Origin: an uncultured Oscillospiraceae bacterium
GTDB taxonomy: Bacteria > Bacillota > Clostridia > Oscillospirales > Acutalibacteraceae
Assembly (NCBI GenBank): GCA_900555015.1
Contig: USJL01000001.1
Coordinates: forward strand, 62,001-126,000
Reading direction: 5' to 3'
Length of the DNA: 64,000 nt
The notes beneath the pieces were generated by a model. The model worked only from the letters and a program-made list of their open reading frames with translations. It had not been told where the DNA came from and ran no database searches. Position 1 is the stretch's first letter. Every line of letters begins with the position of its first letter. Position numbers and translations under genes: made by a program. Shown piece by piece: positions 40,993-50,500 of this stretch.

Positions 40993-41021
40993 TTGCATTT
41001 CTCTATATATTGTGTTATAAT
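40993..41021 (+). promoter_or_regulatory. nrdR: Promoter of nrdR
   Basis: TTGCAT (40993-40998), a 17-bp spacer and TATAAT (41016-41021), about 35 bp before the nrdR ATG. Confidence 0.8.
41000..41015 (+). promoter_or_regulatory. Putative NrdR box within the nrdR promoter
   Basis: TCTCTATATATTGTGT matches the NrdR-box pattern ACACWATATATWGTGT at 14 of 16 positions. It lies exactly between the -35 and -10 boxes, so binding should block transcription. A clear second box is not seen. Confidence 0.55.
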
Positions 41022-41056
41022 GCTTTTTGTGAAAATCTTAAAGGGGGATTTTTGTT

Positions 41057-41503
41057 ATGAAATGTCCGTTTTGCGGTTGTGAGGAAAGCAAGGTAATTGA
41101 TTCCCGTCCTACAGACGAAAATGAAAGAATTCGCCGTCGCAGAGAGTGTATTTCCTGCGGAAAGCGTTTTACTACTTATGAAATTATTGAAGACGTTCCT
41201 ATTATCGTTATTAAGAAAGATAAAAGCAGGGAAGTTTTTGACCGTAATAAGGTTTTGAAAGGCATGCTTCGTGCTTGCGAAAAAAGACCTGTTTCCACAA
41301 GCGAGCTTGAAACGGCTATTTCTCAAATTGAAGCCACTCTTCAATCTGCTACAGACAGGGAAGTATCCAGCGTTTATATCGGCGAATTGATTATGGAAAA
41401 ACTTCGTGAAATTGACGAAGTTGCATATGTAAGATTTGCTTCTGTTTATAAAGCGTTTGATTCGGCTTCTTCGTTTATAGAAGAGATTTCTAAATTAAAG
41501 TAA
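41057..41503 (+). CDS. nrdR: Transcriptional repressor NrdR
   Basis: ATP/dATP-sensing repressor of ribonucleotide reductase genes, 148 residues. The zinc ribbon is MKCPFCGCEESKVIDSRP to CISCGKRFTTYE, with four cysteines. The ATP-cone domain follows (VIKKDKSREVFDRNKVLKGM, YVRFASVYKAF). AAAGGGGG precedes the ATG. Its own promoter contains an NrdR-like box, which suggests autoregulation. No ribonucleotide reductase genes are in this window. Ends at a hairpin shared with the convergent glycosyltransferase gene. Confidence 0.97.
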   Translation: MKCPFCGCEESKVIDSRPTDENERIRRRRECISCGKRFTTYEIIEDVPIIVIKKDKSREVFDRNKVLKGMLRACEKRPVSTSELETAISQIEATLQSATDREVSSVYIGELIMEKLREIDEVAYVRFASVYKAFDSASSFIEEISKLK

Positions 41504-41508
41504 TAATT

Positions 41509-41536
41509 AAAGCCTATCTCGTTTGAGATAGGCTTT
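41509..41536. terminator. Hairpin terminator between convergent nrdR and glycosyltransferase
   Basis: AAAGCCTATCTC (41509-41520) pairs perfectly with GAGATAGGCTTT (41525-41536) around GTTT. T-runs on either side are short, but the 12-bp stem is strong. Confidence 0.78.
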
Positions 41537-41549
41537 GTTATTTGTATGC

Positions 41550-42749
41550 TTAGTATTTATATTCTTCTTTGTATTTTCCTGCAGCGTAAAAGTTTTCAAT
41601 AACTGTTTTGTATCGTTCATATGCCTTGGCAACGGCATCATCCCAGCTTATGTAAATTTTTTCTTGGGCATTTTTTCCAACTGCTTTAAGCAATTCCTTG
41701 TTGTACATAACGCTTTTTAATTTTGATGCTATTGATTTTGCACTGTCTTCACATAAAAAACCGGTTTCATTGTCTGTTATGCCTTCTGCGGCACAGGAAC
41801 CTTCAATGAGCAGCGACGGCGTTTGGCAAGATGCCGCTTCCCTTACCACTAAACCGTTTGTGTCAAATACCGAAGGGAAAAGAAGCAGGTCGGACGCTGC
41901 ATAGTATTTTTGAATTTCATCTCTGTTTAAAATTTTGCCCGTCCAAATTATTTTGTCTTGCAAGTTAAGCTGTTTGTAAAGTTTTTTTATTGCATGCTCG
42001 TCTGCTCCAAATCCTAATAATATAAGTCTGAAATCTTCGCCGTAATCCTTTAAAAGCTTGCAGGCTTCAAAAATTTGGCGAATGTTTTTATACCAAATCA
42101 TTCTGCCGGCATAAATAAATACAGGCATATTTTCAGGCAGGTTATGCCTTTTCTTTAAAGCGGAAATTTCAGTAGGGGTAAACGTTTTTTTAGGCATATC
42201 ACATCCGTTTGGCATTACAACAAAATCACCTTTGTAGCCTACTTTGCGCAAGCTTTCGGCTGTTCCGGCGCTTGTAACCCACACTTCATCTGCCGAATTT
42301 ATGTTGTTAAGTAAAAATCTATAAGCAAAGTCTCTTGCCGCCTTGGTGGGAATTCTTTTGTCAAAATCAAATTCGTATTTTGTGTGGTATGTAAGTATTG
42401 TGGGTATGCGCTTTTTTCTGTTAACGCATCTGAAATAATAACTTGTTGCCAACGGCGCATGACTGTGTAATATATCAAAATCACGGTTAATTATTTCATA
42501 GTGAAGTTTATCTTTAAAAGGCCAACCAACGCTGTATCCTTCTTTTGACGGAATCCACCAGCTTTTGTATCTGAATATTTCGTAGGGATACTTGCTGTCT
42601 TGCTGGTTGGGATTCTTAGGAGTAATGATTGTTGCTTTGCAATGGTTTTTGTTTAAAACCGCCGCATAGTTTTGCGCAACATTGCTTATTCCGTCTGTTG
42701 TGGGGGGAAAAGCGTCTGTTCCTATTGCGATTTTTAAATCTTTTTCCAT
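41550..42749 (-). CDS. Glycosyltransferase family 4, lipid or polysaccharide glucosyltransferase type
   Basis: GT-B retaining glycosyltransferase of 399 residues. The N-terminal acceptor domain starts IAIGTDAFPPTTDGISNVAQ and contains DILHSHAPLATSYYF and RIPTILTYHTKYEFDF. The donor domain contains VMPNGCDMPKK, FIYAGRMIWYKNIRQIFEAC and the E-x7-E-type segment FDTNGLVVREAASC. The N-terminus resembles diacylglycerol glucosyltransferases of Firmicutes, so a glycolipid product is plausible; the acceptor cannot be fixed from sequence. It has its own minus-strand promoter and no operon partners. Confidence 0.88.
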   Translation of the reverse strand: MEKDLKIAIGTDAFPPTTDGISNVAQNYAAVLNKNHCKATIITPKNPNQQDSKYPYEIFRYKSWWIPSKEGYSVGWPFKDKLHYEIINRDFDILHSHAPLATSYYFRCVNRKKRIPTILTYHTKYEFDFDKRIPTKAARDFAYRFLLNNINSADEVWVTSAGTAESLRKVGYKGDFVVMPNGCDMPKKTFTPTEISALKKRHNLPENMPVFIYAGRMIWYKNIRQIFEACKLLKDYGEDFRLILLGFGADEHAIKKLYKQLNLQDKIIWTGKILNRDEIQKYYAASDLLLFPSVFDTNGLVVREAASCQTPSLLIEGSCAAEGITDNETGFLCEDSAKSIASKLKSVMYNKELLKAVGKNAQEKIYISWDDAVAKAYERYKTVIENFYAAGKYKEEYKY

Positions 42750-42783
42750 AATTTCTCCTGTATTGGTTCAAAAATGTAAAAAT

Positions 42784-42812
42784 AATATATCATAAATATG
42801 TCGTAAAGTAAA
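42784..42812 (-). promoter_or_regulatory. Promoter of the glycosyltransferase gene
   Basis: On the minus strand, TTTACT (42807-42812), a 17-bp spacer and TATATT (42784-42789), about 35 bp before the ATG. Confidence 0.55.
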
Positions 42813-42861
42813 TTACAAAATAGTTATAAAAAAGATTTTTAATAAAAACTTGTTAATTTTG

Positions 42862-42890
42862 TTGCTTTAAATATATAATTAATATATAAT
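42862..42890 (+). promoter_or_regulatory. Promoter of the hprK operon
   Basis: TTGCTT (42862-42867), a 17-bp spacer and TATAAT (42885-42890), 30 bp before the hprK ATG. A second TATAAT at 42874-42879 could form an alternative with TTGTTA at 42850-42855 (18 bp). Confidence 0.68.
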
Positions 42891-42920
42891 AGATTTGTAT
42901 GACTATGGGAGGTGGAGCGT

Positions 42921-43877
42921 ATGCCTGCCGATTACTCGGTATCATTGCAAAAAATAATTGATGCTCACGATTTGGAAATAATGTATCTTCCCAAATCGGC
43001 AGAAGAAATTTTAATTACCACTAACGAAGTTAACAGACCCGGCATTGTTTTAACCGGTTATGTTGATTATTTTGACCCGCTTCGTATTCAAATTTTGGGA
43101 TGGACGGAATTCGGCTTTCTTAAAAGTATGAGCAGGGAAGAACAGGAAAAGGCGTTAACTTATTGGCTTGGGTTAAAACCTGCTGCCGCAGTTATAACAA
43201 GAGGGCTTGATGTTCCCGAATTATTTCTTTCTTTGTGTGAAAAATATGAAGTGCCGCTTCTCAGAACAGTTGATGAAACATCGAATTTCCTTGCGGCTTT
43301 AATTCAATTTTTAAATGTTAATCTTGCGCCTCGTATTACACGCCACGGCGTTTTGTGCGAAGTATACGGCGAAGGCGTTTTGATTATCGGCGAAAGCGGC
43401 GCAGGTAAATCTGAAACAGCCGTTGAGCTTATTAAAAGAGGTCATCGTCTTATTGCCGATGACGCTGTTGAAATACGTCGGATTGACGCCCACACTTTAA
43501 CAGGCTCATCGCCTAATAATATTCGTCATTTTATTGAACTCAGAGGTATAGGCATAATAAACGCACGTCGTCTTTTCGGTATGGGTTCTGTTAAGGACTC
43601 GGAAAAAATTAACATGGTAATTCAGCTTGAACCTTGGGATGCAACCAAGGCTTATGACAGGCTGGGGCTTGATAACGAATATACGGAAATTCTTGATATT
43701 AAGGTTCCTGTTATAACCGTTCCGGTTAATCCGGGCAGAAACCTTGCAGTAATCATTGAAACGGCTGCAATGAATAACCGTCAAAAGAAAATGGGCTATA
43801 ACGCCGCTAAAGAGTTAATGGTGGGGCTTGGTATGGAAGATACTGTTTCCCAAGATAAAGAAATTAAGATTTGGTAA
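42921..43877 (+). CDS. hprK: HPr kinase/phosphorylase
   Basis: Bifunctional enzyme that phosphorylates or dephosphorylates Ser46 of HPr, setting carbon catabolite control through CcpA. It has 318 residues. The N-terminal domain covers about 1-130; the P-loop is LIIGESGAGKSETAVELIKR and the HPrK signature is IELRGIGIINARRLFG, which also lies in the phosphorylase site. The C-terminal INMVIQLEPWDATKAYDRLG supports the family. ATG at 42921 has GGGAGG 8 bp upstream; an in-frame GTG at 42912 overlaps that site. It leads the operon hprK-glk-murB-rapZ-whiA-dnaE. Confidence 0.96.
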   Translation: MPADYSVSLQKIIDAHDLEIMYLPKSAEEILITTNEVNRPGIVLTGYVDYFDPLRIQILGWTEFGFLKSMSREEQEKALTYWLGLKPAAAVITRGLDVPELFLSLCEKYEVPLLRTVDETSNFLAALIQFLNVNLAPRITRHGVLCEVYGEGVLIIGESGAGKSETAVELIKRGHRLIADDAVEIRRIDAHTLTGSSPNNIRHFIELRGIGIINARRLFGMGSVKDSEKINMVIQLEPWDATKAYDRLGLDNEYTEILDIKVPVITVPVNPGRNLAVIIETAAMNNRQKKMGYNAAKELMVGLGMEDTVSQDKEIKIW

Positions 43878-43892
43878 AGGGGCATATGTATT

Positions 43893-44852
43893 ATGTATAA
43901 TATCGGAATAGATTTAGGCGGAACAAATATTGTTGCCGCAGTTGTGGATGAAAATTATAAAATCGTGGGCGTAGGTAAAACACCTACCGCCACTCCTCGT
44001 TCGGCAGATGCAATTTTTGATGACATTGCAAGTGTTTGCAGAGAGGCTATGGATAAAGCAGGAATTACGCTTAAAGATATAGATTCAATCGGGCTTGGAA
44101 CACCGGGTACCGTTAATGATGACGGAGTTATTGAATTTGCAAATAATCTTGGTTTTGAAAATGTTCCCGCACGTGAAATGATTAACGCACGTCTTGGCAG
44201 TGAGGTGCCGGTTTATGTTGCAAACGACGCTAACTGTGCCGCTCTGGGCGAGGCTTATGCAGGTTGCGGAAACGGCTGTGATAATTTTGTTGCCGTAACT
44301 TTGGGTACAGGCGTAGGTTCGGGTATTATTATTGACGGCAAAATTATTACAGGTGTAAACTGTGCCGGCGGCGAATGCGGTCATATGGTTATTGCTGTTG
44401 ACGGCGAGCCTTGCACTTGCGGCAGAAAAGGATGCTGGGAGGCATATGCTTCGGCTACTGCTCTTATTCGTCAAACAAAGCGTGCTATGGACGCTCATCC
44501 GGAATCTGTTATGCACGAGCTTGTAAAAGCAGAGGGCAAGGTTTCCGGCAGAACTGCGTTTGACGCTATGCGTAAGGGCGACATTGCAGGTATTGAGGTT
44601 GTTAACAACTATGTTAAATATGTGGCTTGCGGACTCATTAACCTTGTAAATGCACTTCAGCCTGAAATCATTTGTATCGGCGGCGGAATTTGTAACGAAG
44701 GTGAAACACTTTTAACGCCTCTTCGCAGATATATTCAGGCAGAAAGATATTCTATTTACAGTAAGATTCAAACTAAAATTATGAAAGCCGAACTTGGAAA
44801 TGACGCCGGTATTATAGGCGCCGCTCTTCTTGGTCAGGCAGCAAATAAATAA
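43893..44852 (+). CDS. glk: ROK-family glucokinase
   Basis: Phosphorylates glucose with ATP. It has 319 residues of the ROK type: IGIDLGGTNIVAAVVDENY (phosphate 1), GLGTPGTVNDDGVIEFANNL, NDANCAALGEAYAGCG, VTLGTGVGSGIIIDGKI, and the zinc motif CTCGRKGCWEAYAS (CxCGxxGCxE). ROK members also use other hexoses or act as repressors, but there is no HTH domain, so a kinase is expected. Placed after hprK and in the same operon as the wall gene murB; the region links sugar phosphorylation with carbon control. Confidence 0.92.
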   Translation: MYNIGIDLGGTNIVAAVVDENYKIVGVGKTPTATPRSADAIFDDIASVCREAMDKAGITLKDIDSIGLGTPGTVNDDGVIEFANNLGFENVPAREMINARLGSEVPVYVANDANCAALGEAYAGCGNGCDNFVAVTLGTGVGSGIIIDGKIITGVNCAGGECGHMVIAVDGEPCTCGRKGCWEAYASATALIRQTKRAMDAHPESVMHELVKAEGKVSGRTAFDAMRKGDIAGIEVVNNYVKYVACGLINLVNALQPEIICIGGGICNEGETLLTPLRRYIQAERYSIYSKIQTKIMKAELGNDAGIIGAALLGQAANK

Positions 44853-44862
44853 CGGTGATTTT

Positions 44863-45762
44863 TTGGATAATTTAATTAAACTTTTAAATCAAATGAATAT
44901 TAAATATGCTCAAAACGAGCCAATGTCAAAGCATACAACTTTTAAAATCGGCGGTAATGCCAAAATAATGGTTTTTCCGGGCAGTGAAAACGATGTTGCA
45001 GAGATTGTTAAATGCTGTAATAAAAATCAAATTCGCTTTTTGCCTGTGGGCAACGGTTCAAATTTGTTGGTTGATGATAACGGAATAGATGCCTGCGTTA
45101 TTTGCTTTGATAATAACTTTGCAAATATTGAATTGATTGATGATGAAACAATATTTGCACAAAGCGGCGCTTCACTTATGAAAGTGTGCCGTTTTGCATT
45201 GGAAAACAGTTTGTCAGGCTTGGAATTTGCTTTTGGCATTCCGGGTTCCTGCGGTGGCGGTGCATTTATGAATGCCGGTGCATACGGCGGTGAAATGAAG
45301 GACGTGCTGTTTAAATGCAGTCATATTGACGGCGACGGAAACAAAGGCTTTCTTGAAAGGGACGCTTTAAATTTAACTTACCGTCATTCTGCGTACTATG
45401 ATAATAATTGCGTTATAACAGGCGTTTATTTGAAACTTAAAAAGGGCGATAAAAAGGAAATTAAGGCAAAAATGGATGATTTTCTTCAAAGAAGAAAAGA
45501 TAAACAGCCACTTGAATATCCAAGTGCAGGTTCAACTTTTAAAAGACCCGAGGGGTATTTTGCCGGCGCTCTTATTGAAGAATGTAATTTGAAGGGAAGC
45601 TCTGTGGGCGGAGCACAGGTTAGTGAAAAGCACGCAGGCTTTGTAATTAATAAAGGCGGCGCTACCTGCAAAGATGTTTTGGATTTATGTAAACTTTGCA
45701 GTGAAACGGTGCTGAAAGAAAAAGGCGTTAAGCTGGAAATGGAAATTAGGGTAACAAAATAA
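44863..45762 (+). CDS. murB: UDP-N-acetylenolpyruvoylglucosamine reductase
   Basis: FAD enzyme that reduces UDP-GlcNAc-enolpyruvate to UDP-MurNAc for peptidoglycan. It has 299 residues from TTG at 44863; GGTGA lies 4 bp upstream. The frame is open back to 44830 inside glk, but that has no site. Motifs: PMSKHTTFKIGG, PVGNGSNLLVDDNG, GIPGSCGGGAFMNAGAYGGE, YRHSAYY and YPSAGSTFKRP, characteristic of the type IIa MurB. It overlaps rapZ by one base. Confidence 0.95.
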   Translation: MDNLIKLLNQMNIKYAQNEPMSKHTTFKIGGNAKIMVFPGSENDVAEIVKCCNKNQIRFLPVGNGSNLLVDDNGIDACVICFDNNFANIELIDDETIFAQSGASLMKVCRFALENSLSGLEFAFGIPGSCGGGAFMNAGAYGGEMKDVLFKCSHIDGDGNKGFLERDALNLTYRHSAYYDNNCVITGVYLKLKKGDKKEIKAKMDDFLQRRKDKQPLEYPSAGSTFKRPEGYFAGALIEECNLKGSSVGGAQVSEKHAGFVINKGGATCKDVLDLCKLCSETVLKEKGVKLEMEIRVTK

Positions 45763-46634
45763 TGATAAAAGAAGAAAAAGAATTAGTAATTATTACAGGT
45801 CTTTCCGGTGCAGGTAAATCAACCGCTATCGGATTTATGGAAGATGTGGGTTATTATTGTATTGATAATATGCCGCCGTTTTTGTTAACTTCGTTTTTGG
45901 ATTTGCTTTCAAAGCAAACAGACCATCGCAAAGTTGCAATAGTTATTGATATTCGTTCAACCGAAAATTTTGATTCTGTTGCAAATGTTTTGGCAGATGT
46001 TGAAAGATACGATTATAACGTAAAGGTTGTTTATCTTGATATAAAAACCCATATTGCTCTTAAAAGATATAAGCTTACACGCAGAAAACATCCTTTTGCA
46101 GACAGGTTTAACGGCGATATTTCAAAGGCTCTTGCTTATGAAAAAGAAATTATGACTCCTATTCGCTCAAGGGCTGATTTTATTATTGATACATCCGATA
46201 TTTCCGGCAATCAGCTTCGTAACCGTTTAACTCAAATTCTTATCGGCAGTGATAAAGATATAATGCACATAAACGTTATGTCATTCGGCTTTAAACACGG
46301 TATTCCCACAGAGGCTGATTTTGTTATAGATGTTAGATGTTTGCCTAATCCTTATTGGGTTGAAAATCTTAAAACAAAAACAGGTCTTGACAGTGAGGTT
46401 CGTGATTACGTATTTTCGTTTAAAGAATCAAAAGAATTGTTGGATAAATTAATTGATATGCTTGACTTTCTTAATCCTCTTTATATTAAAGAGGGCAAAA
46501 GTCAAATTGTATTTGCAATAGGCTGCACGGGCGGTAATCACCGTTCTGTTGCAATAGCAGAGGCGTTAAAAGAGCATTTTGAGAAAAAGTGGGATAACGT
46601 TTCTGTTAATCACCGTGATATTAACAGAAATTAG
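45762..46634 (+). CDS. rapZ: RNase adapter protein RapZ (YvcJ)
   Basis: Nucleotide-binding P-loop protein of 290 residues. Walker A is ITGLSGAGKSTAIGFMEDVG; other conserved parts are YYCIDNMPPFLL, VIDIRSTENF, DIKTHIALKRYKLTRRKHP and the C-terminal FAIGCTGGNHRSVAIAEAL. In E. coli RapZ tunes GlmS synthesis through small RNAs and binds glucosamine-6-P; in Firmicutes YvcJ affects competence and its RNA role is less clear. It is followed 11 bp later by whiA. yvcK (mgfK), which normally sits between them in Firmicutes, is missing. Confidence 0.95.
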   Translation: MIKEEKELVIITGLSGAGKSTAIGFMEDVGYYCIDNMPPFLLTSFLDLLSKQTDHRKVAIVIDIRSTENFDSVANVLADVERYDYNVKVVYLDIKTHIALKRYKLTRRKHPFADRFNGDISKALAYEKEIMTPIRSRADFIIDTSDISGNQLRNRLTQILIGSDKDIMHINVMSFGFKHGIPTEADFVIDVRCLPNPYWVENLKTKTGLDSEVRDYVFSFKESKELLDKLIDMLDFLNPLYIKEGKSQIVFAIGCTGGNHRSVAIAEALKEHFEKKWDNVSVNHRDINRN

Positions 46635-46645
46635 GTTGTAATTAT

Positions 46646-47536
46646 ATGTCATTTTCAATGGAAGTTAAGGACGAACTTGTTAAAACGGAATATGAGTCTA
46701 ATTGTTGCAAAAAATCATTGCTTTACGGAATGTGTATTTTTGGCAAAAGTTTTGATGCGTATGATGTTTCGTTGCAAACGGAAAATGAAAATGTGGCATT
46801 GCTTTATGCTGATCTTATTAAAACTTTGTATAATATTAAAACCGATTTTAAACGTTCGCCCAAGGGCAGAAATTTTACGGTTTCCGTTGTTGATAAACAG
46901 GATTGTGCCAAGCTTTTAAAAGCTTTTGACCATACCGGAAAGGGTAGCTTAAAAATTAATCATTCTGTTTTTGACTGCGAAAATTGCCGGCATGCGTTTG
47001 TTGCCGGCGCTTTCTTGTCCTGCGGCACTGTATCTACTCCGAAAAAAGATTATCATTTGGAATTTACGGTGCCTTATTTAAACCTTTCCAAAAGTCTTTT
47101 AACATTGCTTGAGGAAATGGAATTAAAACCGAAATATACAAACAGAAAAGGCTATAATATAGTGTATTTTAAGGAAAGCGAATCTATAGAAGATTGTTTG
47201 TATATTATGGGTGCATCCGGCGCAATGTTTGAAATGATGAATATAAAAATCGTTAAAGATTTCAGAAATAAGGCAAATCGTCAGGCAAATTGTGAAACGG
47301 CAAATATAAATAGAATGGTAAATGCCGTTGCCTCTCAAATGATTGCTATTGAAAAAATATGGGCAGAAAAAGGAATGGAATATTTGCCTGAAAATTTGCA
47401 AAGCGTTGCCGTTTTGCGCAATGAAAACCCTGAAATGAGCCTTTCTGAACTTGCAAAAAAATGCAATCCGCCTTTAAGCAGAAGCGGACTTAATCACAGG
47501 CTTAAAAGAATAGTTGAAATTTCAAAGGAATTATAA
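46646..47536 (+). CDS. whiA: Sporulation/division regulator WhiA
   Basis: DNA-binding protein of 296 residues, with an N-terminal LAGLIDADG-derived domain (SMEVKDELVKTEYESNCCKK, FVAGAFLSCGTVSTPKKDYH) and a C-terminal helix-turn-helix (LAKKCNPPLSRSGLNHRLKR). In Streptomyces it controls sporulation genes; in Bacillus it affects cell division and chromosome segregation. It forms the conserved rapZ-whiA pair and precedes dnaE by 2 bp, so replication and division regulation are on one transcript. Confidence 0.95.
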   Translation: MSFSMEVKDELVKTEYESNCCKKSLLYGMCIFGKSFDAYDVSLQTENENVALLYADLIKTLYNIKTDFKRSPKGRNFTVSVVDKQDCAKLLKAFDHTGKGSLKINHSVFDCENCRHAFVAGAFLSCGTVSTPKKDYHLEFTVPYLNLSKSLLTLLEEMELKPKYTNRKGYNIVYFKESESIEDCLYIMGASGAMFEMMNIKIVKDFRNKANRQANCETANINRMVNAVASQMIAIEKIWAEKGMEYLPENLQSVAVLRNENPEMSLSELAKKCNPPLSRSGLNHRLKRIVEISKEL

Positions 47537-47538
47537 TT

Positions 47539-50500
47539 ATGTTTACTCATTTACACGTGCACACCGAATACTCGCTTCTTGACGGGGCTTGCAGAATTGA
47601 ACAACTTGTGCTTCGTGCAAAAGAACTTGGAATGCAGTCCCTTGCAATTACCGATCACGGTAATATGTACGGGGCTGTTGATTTTTATAAGGCTTGTAAA
47701 AAGCACGGAATTAAACCCATAATAGGCTGCGAGGTTTATGTTGCTCCGCGAACAAGATTTGATAAGGAAAAAGTGCTTGATAAGGAGTATAATCATTTAA
47801 TTCTTCTTTGTGAAAACGAACAGGGCTATAAAAATTTAATTAAGCTTGTTTCAAAAGCATATATTGAGGGATATTATTATAAACCCAGGGTTGACCATGA
47901 TATTCTTGAAAAATATCATCAGGGAATTATATGCCTTTCGGCTTGTTTGGCAGGGGAAATACCCCAGCGCCTTTTAGCTAAGGATTACGATGGGGCAAAA
48001 AATGTTGCCTTATGGTACCGTGATGTTTTTGGCGAAAATAATTATTTTTTAGAACTTCAAAATCACGGTTTAGATGAGCAAAAAAGAGTAAATGAGGGTT
48101 TGAAAAGACTATCGGCTGATACGGGTATACCTCTTGTTGCCACTAATGACGTGCATTATATCGAAAAGCAAGACAGCAAGGTGCAGCAGGTTCTTATTTG
48201 CATTGCCACAAACCATATTTTGGGCGAGGATACAGGACTTGAATTTCATTCAAACGAGTTTTATTTAAAAAGCGAGCAGGAAATGGCAACGATTTTTGCC
48301 GACACTCCACAGGCAATTTCAAATACGGAAAAAATTGCAAAAAGATGTAATTTTGATTTTGAATTCGGCAATACTAAATTGCCTTATTACGAAACGCCGA
48401 ATAATATGGACCATTTTGAGTATTTTAAGCAGTGTTGTTATTCGGGTATGAAAAAACGGTACGGTAATCCTCCTGATGAATATTATAAACGCCTGGAATA
48501 TGAGCTTAAAACCGTTAACGAAATGGGGTATACGGATTATTATTTAATCGTTGCGGATTTTGTTTCATTTGCAAAAAGAAACGGAATTCCCGTTGGTCCC
48601 GGCAGAGGCTCCGGTGCAGGCTCATTGGCGGCTTATTGCATAGGTATTACCGATTTAGACCCTATGAAATATAATCTGCTTTTTGAACGATTTTTAAATC
48701 CGGAAAGAGTTTCAATGCCGGATTTTGATATAGATTTCTGTTATGAACGCCGTGGCGAAGTTATTGATTATGTAACTCAAAAATACGGCGCCGACCATGT
48801 GGCTCAAATTGTAACTTTCGGCACATTGCAAACCCGTGCTGCTATTCGTGATGTTGGGCGTGTTATGGGTATGCCCTATGCTTCTGTTGACGCCGTGGCA
48901 AAACTTGTGCCAAGTGATTTTCATATAACTATTGACGGCGCGGTTCAAAAATCAAAAGAATTGCGTGAATTAATGGAGTCTAACAGTAATGTAAAGGAAC
49001 TTATAGAAACAGCTAAAAAAGTAGAGGGTATGCCGCGAAACACCAGCACTCATGCCGCAGGTGTTGTAATTACGTACGATGTTGTTTCATCTTATGTTCC
49101 TCTTGCCACAAATGACGATTTAATAGTTACTCAGTATATTATGACCTCGCTTGAAGAGCTTGGATTGTTGAAAATGGACTTTTTGGGCTTGCGAACATTA
49201 ACCGTTATTAATGACGCTTCAAAGCAGGCAGGGGTAGATATTGAAAAAATTTCTATTGATGACCCAAATGTATATAAATTGTTTGCTTCCGGTCAAACAG
49301 AAGGCATTTTCCAGTTTGAATCTGCAGGAATGAAGCAAATGCTTATGAATTTGAAGCCAACAAAATTAGAGCATTTAATCGCAGCCAATTCCCTTTACCG
49401 CCCGGGTCCGGCAAAACAAATAGATACTTTTGTAAATAATTCTCATCATCCTGAAAATATAACTTATGCCACTCCTTTGCTGGAGCCTGTATTAAAAGAT
49501 ACTTTCGGCTGTATAGTATATCAGGAACAAGTTATGCAAATTTTCCGTGTTTTGGCAGGGTATTCCTACGGCAGAGCCGATGTGGTGCGCAGGGCAATGA
49601 GTAAAAAGAAAAAAGATGTGCTTGAGGCAGAAAGAGTAACGTTTATTAAAGGCTGTGAAAAAAATAATATTTCCCGAGAAGTTGCAATCGGTATTTTTAA
49701 TCAAATCAGTGAATTTGCAAAGTATGCTTTTAATAAATCCCACGCTGCCTGCTATGCGCTTGTTGCATACAGAACTGCATATTTAAAATGTTATTATCCG
49801 GCAGAATTTATGGCTGCGCTTTTAACTTCTGTTCTTGATTCATCAAATAAAGTTGCCCGCTATATTGCTGAATGTAAGCGGCTTGGGTTAAAACTTGCCG
49901 TACCGGATGTTAATTCATCGGTTAAAGGCTTTTCGGCAAACGGCAAAACTATTAATTACGGTTTGTTGGGCATTAAAAATTTAGGCTCTGAATTTATTAA
50001 TGATATTATAAAAGAACGTGAAAACGGCAAATATAAAGACTTGTTTGATTTTTGTTCAAGACTTCAAACAAGCCATTTTAACCGCCGTGCAGTTGAAAGC
50101 CTTATCAAATGCGGTGCGCTTGATTCTTTGGGGGCAAACAGGCGTCAAATGCTTCAGGCGTTGCCTGCCCTTGTTTCAAATCTTGATGAGTATAGAAGAA
50201 AAACAATGTACGGTCAGGTTGGCTTTTTTGATTTAGGCGGAAGCGATAACAGTTTCGGCTTTGAATTTGATATGCCGGCTGTTGATGAATTTTCAAAATC
50301 CGAGCTTCTTAAAATGGAAAAGGAAATGACAGGACTTTATCTTTCAGGTCATCCTCTTGACAAGTATGATTCCGTTATTGAAAAATTAGGCTATGCAAAA
50401 ACATTTGATGTTCTTGAAGCCGGAAAAAATGATTTTTCAAGTTTAAAAGACGGAAGCAAGGTGATTTTGTGCGGCATAATTTCACGCATAACAATTAAAC

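Noticed and set aside
44085..44516. Minus-strand open frame of about 143 codons within glk
   Set aside because: Shadow of the glucokinase gene: no family match, no ribosome site, unusual composition rich in Asn, Ser and Cys.
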